Below, piece after piece: positions 14,419-20,132 of a DNA stretch of 23,916 nt. The translations under genes were made by a program, and so were the position numbers. How positions within the stretch are numbered: position 1 is the stretch's first letter; each line of letters starts with the position of its first letter. The DNA comes from Cryptobacterium sp. CAG:338 (GTDB lineage Bacteria; Actinomycetota; Coriobacteriia; Coriobacteriales; Eggerthellaceae): NCBI GenBank assembly GCA_000435475.1, contig FR896066.1, positions 16,077 through 39,992 of the forward strand, in the 5' to 3' direction. Below the pieces are notes generated by a model. That model was not told the DNA's origin, searched no databases, and saw only the letters and a program-made list of their open reading frames with translations.

Positions 14419-15102
14419 CTATTCACCCCTTTCAGATGCAGCAGCCTGGGCTGATGCAGCCTGCACAGATTTAGTTTGGGCTGATGTGACCTGGGCTGAT
14501 TTAGGGGCAGGTTTATTTTGAATTGGCTTTACGCCGAATAGTTCTTCAGGTGTCAAAGAAGGCTTCACGCTCGGAGTGGGTTTGCTTACTGGAGCCTTGG
14601 AAGAAGGCTGAGCGGGTGTTCGCGTCTCAGATGCTTGTTTTGCCGATGATTGGTTCGCGGACACGTTCGTCCCAGATACGCGCGTCTCAGATGCTTGCGT
14701 CTCAGATGCGATCTTCACTGCCTCTCGGGCATTTTTAGCTGCTTCTTCTTTCATTGCCCGCCTATTTGCAGCAATAGATTCCTGCTCTTCTCGCGCTTTA
14801 CGTTCTGCTCGTTCTTTATCGTAGCGAGCCTTACGCTCAGCAAAACTTTCTTGAGTAGCAGTAGGAGCAGGCTTGGCTTTTGCGGAGGCAGAAGAAGCTG
14901 CCGAAGAAGATTTCTTCGCCTGGCTACCATCTACATCCAAGACTTCGCCTTTGATAACTGACTCCATTTCGGCCTGCGCTTGTTTAAATTTGCGCAATGC
15001 CGCACCAAGAGTTTTTGCCATTTCAGGCAACTTGTCAGGCCCAAAAATCAAAAAGCCGAACAATAAAATTATGAACAGCTCAAAGCCGCCGATACCAAAC
15101 AA
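14419..15102 (-). CDS. tatA: TatA/TatB-family translocase subunit with long repetitive tail
   Basis: This Sec-independent translocase subunit starts MFGIGGFELFIILLFGFLIF, followed by GPDKLPEMAKTLGAALRKFK: one short membrane helix, the FGP hinge and an amphipathic helix. The glutamate at position 8 and the long C-terminus are more like TatB, but in many Gram-positives one protein does both jobs. Typical TatA is 60-90 residues and TatB up to about 170. Here 227 residues include a charged helical region (ERKARYDKERAERKAREEQE) and a Ser/Thr/Ala/Pro-rich tail with repeats (SETQASETR, QTKSVQAASAQAA). The start is TTG at 15102, six bases after AAGGAAG; an ATG start is not available. tatC follows by two bases. 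Confidence 0.87.
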   Translation of the reverse strand: MFGIGGFELFIILLFGFLIFGPDKLPEMAKTLGAALRKFKQAQAEMESVIKGEVLDVDGSQAKKSSSAASSASAKAKPAPTATQESFAERKARYDKERAERKAREEQESIAANRRAMKEEAAKNAREAVKIASETQASETRVSGTNVSANQSSAKQASETRTPAQPSSKAPVSKPTPSVKPSLTPEELFGVKPIQNKPAPKSAQVTSAQTKSVQAASAQAAASERGE

Positions 15103-15150
15103 GCTAACTTCCTTCTCTTATAAAAACCGTTTCGAAAGTTCCCTACCGTT

Positions 15151-15190
15151 AACTGACGATTAACCCAGCTAACTGACGATTAACCCAGCT
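15151..15190. repeat. Perfect 20-bp tandem duplication upstream of tatA
   Basis: AACTGACGATTAACCCAGCT occurs twice in a row (15151-15170, 15171-15190). A partial third match (AAACTGACGAAT) lies near 15213. It occupies the gap between the 66-aa gene and tatA. Confidence 0.95.
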
Positions 15191-15277
15191 TGCCAGCTAG
15201 CCTTCAATGAGCAAACTGACGAATCCTGCAACGACAGACATCATCCAATGATCAAACGAAACGGCGACATAGCAATG

Positions 15278-15478
15278 TTAGTTACCTCCCAGAAACATGA
15301 GTCCCATAGTTGGAAGAGATAATGCGAGAATCAAAATAACACAAACCGCGATTACAAAGATGCGCCACAAAAGTGCCTTGCGAGCTGCTTTTTCCTGAGC
15401 TTTACGCTGTCGTTCAAGCGCACGCTCCTCGCGCTCTTTAAGCTGCTTTGCTGTCATTTTTTGTTTCTTATTGGCCAT
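15278..15478 (-). CDS. Small membrane protein with a basic coiled-coil N-terminus
   Basis: This 66-residue protein has residues 1-35 strongly charged and helical (KQLKEREERALERQRKAQEK), followed by one membrane segment around 38-60 (LLWRIFVIAVCVILILALSL). It is an N-in single-pass topology by the positive-inside rule. GAAAGAAG lies ten bases upstream of the ATG. It sits between the amidohydrolase homologue and tatA on the same strand. No family is recognised. The position suggests co-transcription with the tat genes, but this is only inferred. Confidence 0.7.
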   Translation of the reverse strand: MANKKQKMTAKQLKEREERALERQRKAQEKAARKALLWRIFVIAVCVILILALSLPTMGLMFLGGN

Positions 15479-15559
15479 AAACCAAAACTTCTTTCTCGTT
15501 GTGGGAAACCATAACGCAGAGCAAGCGTCCTCTACCCTAGGATTCGACCAGAGGAAAAC

Positions 15560-16912
15560 TTAGGAACGCAAACGCCCACGGACTTCTAGAATATGCGCAA
15601 TAACCTTTGTTGCACCTTCTCCTACATGAAGTCGGCCCTCTTCGTAAAGAATCTTGCCGTTCACCATAGTCATGATAACGTCGCTATTGCTTGCAGAACC
15701 CAGCAGGGCAGAAACCGGATCCGTAGTGGGTGTTTGATGGGATCCAGACAGATCAATTGCAACGATGTCTGCTAATTTGCCCACTTCAAGCGAACCGACC
15801 TTGTCGTCAATACGCAATACCTGGGCAGCACGAAGAGTTGCCATTTCAAGAAGAGTTTGCGAGTTCAAGAATTCGCGACTCAATGCACGCTGAATCATCA
15901 ACTCGAAACGCATTTCAGAAAACATATCGAGATAATTTACTGAAGCAGGAGCACCAGTGCCTAAGCCTACGCGTAAGCCTGAACGCAAATACTCACTTAC
16001 CGGTGCAACTCCCATACCGAGCTGAGCACTTAAGCTTGGGCATACCGCAACAGCTACATCGTAATCACGCATATGACGAATATCATCTTCGGTGACACAA
16101 ACGCCATAAAGCATCATCACATTTTTAGCTTCAAACAATCCCCAGTTCAAAACATAATTAACGGGAGTTACCGCAGTGGGCAACCAGGGCGGAACCTCCA
16201 CAAATCCACGATGGTCAACCGTGCTATCAAGACCAGCCGTTGCACCGTCCCTTACAAAACGAACTTCCTCTTTGCTTTCAGCAAGCTTTAATGAAACAGG
16301 CAGATCATTATGCTCGGCAGCGTATTGTGCTACATTGCGATACATCTCTGGATGGCATTCATAGACCGGATCGGGAGCTACGCCAAGTATGATCTGATCA
16401 GGGTCTACCATCTGAGACCATTTTTCCAAATCGCTATCCATTTTCTTCATGGCGTAGTTAACAAGACGCTTATCGATAGCGCCCACTTCTCGATAAATCA
16501 CTCCGCGCAAACCACAATCACGAGTAGCAAAAACAGCTGCACCGGTTGAAGTGGTGTCTGCAATCGTAGTAACACCAGCCGAAAGTTCTTCAAGACAACC
16601 TAAGTAAGCTGAATCGTAAGCTTCAGAATCGGTGATTCGGGAACGAAGATCGTTTATATTCTTACGCCATTCGACAAAAGGCAAGTCTCGTACAAGGCCA
16701 CGAAAAACGCCGTCTTCAACACGTGCATGCAAGTCAATAAAACCAGGAGTGAGCGCCGCCATTCCAAAGTCTTTAACTTCCTCATCAGGATAACGAAGTC
16801 GCATCATTTCCGTTGTGCCGATATCGGCAATAACACCATCACGAACAAGAAGCGCACCGTTTTCCATTGGCTCGGATGAAACGGGAACAATATATTTAGC
16901 GCACAGTAACAT
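15560..16912 (-). CDS. Amidohydrolase-superfamily protein lacking most metal ligands (probable pseudoenzyme)
   Basis: The 450-residue protein aligns by eye along its whole length with MTA/SAH-deaminase-type amidohydrolases, including the N-terminal sandwich (LLVRDGVIADIG), TPGFIDLHARVE, the barrel, CPSLSAQLGMGVAPVSEYL, and the C-terminal KVGSLEVGKLADIVAIDL. Yet the metal site is gone. The HxH is H62-A63-R64, the next His is K209 (SLKLAESKEEV instead of HLxE-KEE), the AHC histidine is L268 (MMLYGVCVTEDDI), and the GTDGA aspartate is G320 (LGTGAPASVNYLDMF). Only H62 and E212 remain. The fold and length are intact, with no stops, so this looks like a retained protein and not decay. I chose the ATG at 16912 because AGGAGGAAAGC precedes it. 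It is divergent from ubiE. Catalysis as a deaminase is unlikely. Confidence 0.85.
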   Translation of the reverse strand: MLLCAKYIVPVSSEPMENGALLVRDGVIADIGTTEMMRLRYPDEEVKDFGMAALTPGFIDLHARVEDGVFRGLVRDLPFVEWRKNINDLRSRITDSEAYDSAYLGCLEELSAGVTTIADTTSTGAAVFATRDCGLRGVIYREVGAIDKRLVNYAMKKMDSDLEKWSQMVDPDQIILGVAPDPVYECHPEMYRNVAQYAAEHNDLPVSLKLAESKEEVRFVRDGATAGLDSTVDHRGFVEVPPWLPTAVTPVNYVLNWGLFEAKNVMMLYGVCVTEDDIRHMRDYDVAVAVCPSLSAQLGMGVAPVSEYLRSGLRVGLGTGAPASVNYLDMFSEMRFELMIQRALSREFLNSQTLLEMATLRAAQVLRIDDKVGSLEVGKLADIVAIDLSGSHQTPTTDPVSALLGSASNSDVIMTMVNGKILYEEGRLHVGEGATKVIAHILEVRGRLRS

Positions 16913-17069
16913 GCTTTCCTCCTGACCCAATAATTCTTAGTCATGATAGCATTGAAGCGTTTTATTCTAAGTTAATTCATTGCGATTCACAGTACTTGGA
17001 TATGTGGATACGGCAAAGGGCGCTAAAATATGCGCATTGTATGGACACAGAATAGGAAACCCGTTTTTT

Positions 17070-17924
17070 ATGACTATAGATTCAAAAGAAACTCCTGAAG
17101 CGTCTGTAAATGAAATCCCACAGACCCAGGTCCCTCAAAGCAGCATCTCATCATCTGACGGTAAGCAGGCATCCGAAAACACTCACTCTATCGATACTGC
17201 CACCGGCGAAGATGCCCCTGCCGAACTTTCTTCAAAACGCGTTAAGCAAATTTTTACCGATATCGCTTGGAAATATGAGCGTTTCAATGCGTTGTCTAGC
17301 TTTGGGCGCTATCGCAGCTGGTTGCGCACCCTCATCGACAAGTCTCCTATTACCTCGCAATCACGCCTGCTTGATATTGCAGGTGGCACGGGTGATGTTG
17401 CTTTTACCGCCTGCGCACAAAAACCTCCTGCATCTATAGTGCTTTCCGACTACACACCTGCCATGCTCGAAGTTGCCCAAGCTCGACTTGATGAAGGCGA
17501 AGCGAAGGGGGTTCCTGTCGAGCTTGCCGTTGTTGATGGACAGGACATTCCCTACGAGGACGAATCCTTCGATATTCTTACCATGTCCTACGGCATTCGC
17601 AATATGCCTGAACGCGAACGCGCGCTGTCGGAAATGTATCGCGTGTTAAAACCTGGCGGTGCTTTATGCGTGCTGGAATTTTCTACCCCGCCTAACCCCC
17701 TTATGCGCTTGGGATATCGCATCTATTTACGTTGGGGTATTCCTGCTTGGGGCAAATTGGTTACGGGTGACGCCTCTGGATTTGTTTATCTAGCAAAATC
17801 AATTAAAGCCTTCCCAGACCAGGAAGGCTTTACAAAAATGCTGAAAGATGCTGGATTTTCGCGCGTGGAATACACTAACGTAACCTTTGGCGTAGCTGCG
17901 ATACATATTGCTTATAAGGAGTAA
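17070..17924 (+). CDS. ubiE: UbiE/MenG-type demethylmenaquinone methyltransferase
   Basis: A SAM-dependent methyltransferase for the last step of menaquinone synthesis. The core begins at about residue 55 (SSKRVKQIFTDIAWKYERFN) and carries motif I LDIAGGTGDVAF, the acidic LSDYTPAML, VDGQDIPYEDESFDILTMSYGIRNM (written here in parts: DGQDIPYEDESFD, then SYGIRNM) and GGALCVLEFS, all as in UbiE. At 284 residues it is longer than the usual 230-250 owing to a Ser/Thr-rich, probably disordered N-terminal extension of about 55 residues. I chose the ATG at 17070; a TTG at 16980 in the same frame would add 30 residues with no ribosome site. The ribosome site for 17070 (AGGAA) is spaced somewhat far. 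The quinone assignment is by family. Confidence 0.87.
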   Translation: MTIDSKETPEASVNEIPQTQVPQSSISSSDGKQASENTHSIDTATGEDAPAELSSKRVKQIFTDIAWKYERFNALSSFGRYRSWLRTLIDKSPITSQSRLLDIAGGTGDVAFTACAQKPPASIVLSDYTPAMLEVAQARLDEGEAKGVPVELAVVDGQDIPYEDESFDILTMSYGIRNMPERERALSEMYRVLKPGGALCVLEFSTPPNPLMRLGYRIYLRWGIPAWGKLVTGDASGFVYLAKSIKAFPDQEGFTKMLKDAGFSRVEYTNVTFGVAAIHIAYKE

Positions 17925-17951
17925 GATGCCATAACGCACCCTGTGGCGTAC

Positions 17952-18047
17952 CTATAATGCTCCCCCTGACATAAGTACAAAAACCGCAATAACCAAAATT
18001 ACTGCACACGAAATAAGACCAGCAATGGTTCCCTGTTTGTTCTCCAT
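17952..18047 (-). CDS. 31-aa single-pass membrane peptide
   Basis: The ATG at 18047 opens 31 codons ending in TAG at 17954-17952. The product is a short polar N-terminus (MENKQGT) and one strongly hydrophobic segment (IAGLISCAVILVIAVFVLMS). It begins two bases after the stop of the upstream 44-aa gene, with AAGGCGGTG as a ribosome site inside that gene's end, so translation is probably coupled. It is too short for most gene callers. No family is recognised. Confidence 0.6.
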   Translation of the reverse strand: MENKQGTIAGLISCAVILVIAVFVLMSGGAL

Positions 18048-18049
18048 GG

Positions 18050-18184
18050 CTAATTCACCGCCTTGGTGTGATAGCGATAAGGAAGTGCTTTGGTGCGTTT
18101 CTTCTCAGGAAACATTCCCTCAATAAATACCAGCACAACTGCAATCGCAAAAAGTCCTATCATTTTCTTCATTGATACGTTCAT
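18050..18184 (-). CDS. 44-aa single-pass membrane peptide
   Basis: The ATG at 18184 follows AAAGG with a seven-base spacer, a better start than the longer in-frame alternative at 18301. The product has a short N-terminus (MNVSMKKM), a hydrophobic segment (IGLFAIAVVLVFIEGMF) and a basic tail (PEKKRTKALPYRYHTKAVN). It is followed two bases later by the 31-aa gene. Its leader contains nested and interleaved inverted repeats (18208-18269). The pair is convergent with ubiE and divergent from the flavin reductase gene. Function is unknown; a small membrane-complex subunit or a type I toxin-like peptide are possibilities without direct support. Confidence 0.65.
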   Translation of the reverse strand: MNVSMKKMIGLFAIAVVLVFIEGMFPEKKRTKALPYRYHTKAVN

Positions 18185-18207
18185 AGTTGCGCCTTTCTTC
18201 CAAGCGA

Positions 18208-18269
18208 GACGAAGGCTTGAAGTGTCCGTGAGGCACCTCGAGTCCCTCACGAAATCCTTCGTCCACTTC
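18208..18269. repeat. Nested and interleaved inverted repeats in the small-protein leader
   Basis: Three perfect pairs are present: GACGAAGG (18208-18215) with CCTTCGTC (18256-18263), GAAGTG (18219-18224) with CACTTC (18264-18269), and an inner CGTGAGG (18227-18233) with CCTCACG (18245-18251). The first two pairs cross each other, so as RNA they would form either a pseudoknot or two exclusive folds around the common inner hairpin. Confidence 0.6.
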
Positions 18270-18432
18270 CTTCTTTGACGGTTATTACGATACGCGCGCA
18301 ACCTAACAACAACCTTACTGGCGTCTTACCGTTTCATGGAACTTCCGGACAACGAATGCGAAAAACCGCGCAATTATTCAAAAGAGGTGCAAAGTTTTCG
18401 ATACTATGAAGAAAACCAACAAAGTTTCCTTT

Positions 18433-18474
18433 TAGATCGAGCTAATTAGATGAAAATCTAAACAGCATGATCTA
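18433..18474. repeat. Nested hairpin in the leader of the flavin-reductase gene
   Basis: TAGATC (18433-18438) pairs with GATCTA (18469-18474). Inside it TTAGAT (18446-18451) pairs with ATCTAA (18456-18461) around a GAAA tetraloop. It ends about 38 bases before the start codon. Confidence 0.45.
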
Positions 18475-18512
18475 GAGAAACACATTAAAAGGCCCGGAAA
18501 GGAGCATCGCCT

Positions 18513-19034
18513 ATGAAACGCATGATTGATCCACTCGAGCACGCCACCGAAATTCTTCAAGGTGTTCAAAAGGGTGTTTTGCTTACCACCAAACACGGCG
18601 ACCGCGTAAATTCCATGACTATTAGTTGGGGAACGCTTGGCATCGAATGGGGCAAGCCGCTCTTTACCGCATTTGTACGTCAGCATCGCTTCACTAAAGA
18701 ATTCCTGGAAGCAACCGGTGAGTTCAGCGTAAATATTCCCGTAGGTGAATTTGACAAAAACATCATTGCGCTTTGCGGTTCAAAATCCGGTCGCGACATG
18801 GACAAGATTGCTGAGCTTGGCCTGACTTTGGAAGATCCTGAAGTAGTAGCGGCACCAGGTATTCGAGAGCTTCCTCTAACTTTAGAGTGTAAAATTCGCT
18901 ATGTGCAGGACCAAGATTTACGCTCGCTCGATCCAGGTGATATTGAGCGCTGGTACCCAACCGACGAAACCGGTTTCCGCGATTTCCATACGGTATTCTG
19001 CGGCGAAATCGTTGCGGCATACGTGATCGAGTAG
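18513..19034 (+). CDS. Flavin reductase-like (flavoredoxin-type) FMN-binding protein
   Basis: This 173-residue split-barrel protein is of the flavin reductase/flavoredoxin type. It opens with LQGVQKGVLLTTKHGDRVNS followed by MTISWGTLGIEWGKPLF, the family's FMN-phosphate and ring-contacting region. It continues with FVRQHRFTKEFLEATGEFSV and the NIPVGEFDKNIIALCGSKSG segment typical of members in anaerobes. Such proteins carry electrons or reduce flavin. GGAAAGGAG lies upstream of the ATG, giving a strong start. It is a single gene after a structured leader. Confidence 0.88.
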   Translation: MKRMIDPLEHATEILQGVQKGVLLTTKHGDRVNSMTISWGTLGIEWGKPLFTAFVRQHRFTKEFLEATGEFSVNIPVGEFDKNIIALCGSKSGRDMDKIAELGLTLEDPEVVAAPGIRELPLTLECKIRYVQDQDLRSLDPGDIERWYPTDETGFRDFHTVFCGEIVAAYVIE

Positions 19035-19094
19035 CTTATAGTGCACGTATAATGTAAACAGCATAAGGCAATAAATGGTCGCAGGAGAAACGCG

Positions 19095-19982
19095 ATGGGC
19101 GGAATTAGCATACTGATGATCCTTGCCATGATGGGCGCTGTTACTCTTGCGATCATTGTTGCTATAACTTTATTTATTGCAGCAACCATAATAAGTATTG
19201 TTTTCGCAGCGCAGAGAAAGCAACGCCGCGAACAAGGCAAAAAACTCGGAGCGCTTATCGCGCTTCCCATAGCACTCTACACAGTAAGCATCCCTTTACT
19301 AATTGTCTTTAGCGCAGCAATCTTTATTCCTTTTTTCCAAAGCAGCACTACCATCACCTACGAAGATTGCTCACAAGCAATTATTTCGCACGACTTCGAA
19401 CAGCTAGAAAATTGTCTTGATACGCCCGAATTACAGCTGTCATCCGAAGGACCCGCTTCGTATCAAAGTCTCCTCTATACTGCACTCGTCTATGAAGACG
19501 AAGATTGCGTACGTACACTGCTCGAAGACGCCAGGGCAAACAATCAGCCAATCGACCTGACCCAGCCTCTTATCAAATACGATTCAGACAACAATCCAAA
19601 AGATGACGACTATGCATTATGCCTTGCAACCTCAACTTCATTTGCCTCGCTTCAAATGATACAAATGTTGCTCGATTATGGAGCAGAGGTTAATAGTGCG
19701 AATGAAGATGGCTTTACCCCGCTGCATAACGCTTGCGATGATATGTGCACAACTGCGATTGCGTCAGATACCAGTTCTGCAAGCTTAGATGAAACCGATG
19801 CCGCGATAGATCTTTTACTGACCGCAGGAGCCGACATAAATGCTCGAAATCAATTAGGCGAAACTCCCTGGGATCTCTATTGCGAAACCATTCAAAGATA
19901 CGTAGATGATGGAGTACTAACCGAAAAAGAAGCCTCTGCCCACCTTGCCGAACGAGCAAAGACGCTCAAACCTTCCGAATAG
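19095..19982 (+). CDS. Membrane-anchored ankyrin-repeat protein
   Basis: This 295-residue protein has two N-terminal membrane segments (about 4-36 and 52-80) separated by a basic loop (RKQRREQGKK). The remaining part is soluble and carries at least two recognisable ankyrin repeats: LLDYGAEVNSANEDGFTPLH with HNAC following, and LLLTAGADINARNQLGETPW. Degenerate ones precede them (LLYTALVYEDEDCVRTLLED). The topology suggests a short extracytoplasmic or cytoplasmic repeat domain held at the membrane for protein binding; the partner is unknown. AGGAG precedes the ATG, and TATAAT (19048-19053) is a possible -10. A weak terminator follows. Confidence 0.8.
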   Translation: MGGISILMILAMMGAVTLAIIVAITLFIAATIISIVFAAQRKQRREQGKKLGALIALPIALYTVSIPLLIVFSAAIFIPFFQSSTTITYEDCSQAIISHDFEQLENCLDTPELQLSSEGPASYQSLLYTALVYEDEDCVRTLLEDARANNQPIDLTQPLIKYDSDNNPKDDDYALCLATSTSFASLQMIQMLLDYGAEVNSANEDGFTPLHNACDDMCTTAIASDTSSASLDETDAAIDLLLTAGADINARNQLGETPWDLYCETIQRYVDDGVLTEKEASAHLAERAKTLKPSE

Positions 19983-20001
19983 GGCTTTATCCATTAATCT
20001 A

Positions 20002-20025
20002 TTTTACCTGATGAAATGGGTAAAA
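20002..20025 (+). terminator. Weak terminator after the ankyrin gene
   Basis: TTTTACC pairs with GGTAAAA across a ten-base loop, followed by ATTTCTTT. The stem is AT-rich, so the call is tentative. TTACCTGAT here (20004-20012) also pairs with ATCAGGTAA at 20096-20104, across the gap between the convergent genes. Confidence 0.35.
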
Positions 20026-20132
20026 ATTTCTTTATTAGCCTAGCATGTTAAACTTTTCTTTGATAAGCCCAGGTTCGAAAGCTAACGAAGCACCTATCAG
20101 GTAATTTATAAAAAAGACCACTTAATCCTGAA

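Noticed and set aside
17933..17950. ACGC...GCGT inverted repeat after ubiE as a terminator
   Set aside because: Only four pairs and no T run on either strand.
18050..18301. Longer 83-codon version of the 44-aa membrane protein
   Set aside because: The extra N-terminus is translated from the inverted-repeat leader and has no ribosome site; the inner ATG has an excellent one.
20070..20085. GGTTCGAAA resembling a tRNA T-loop
   Set aside because: The flanking bases do not form a T-stem and no acceptor or anticodon arm could be placed.
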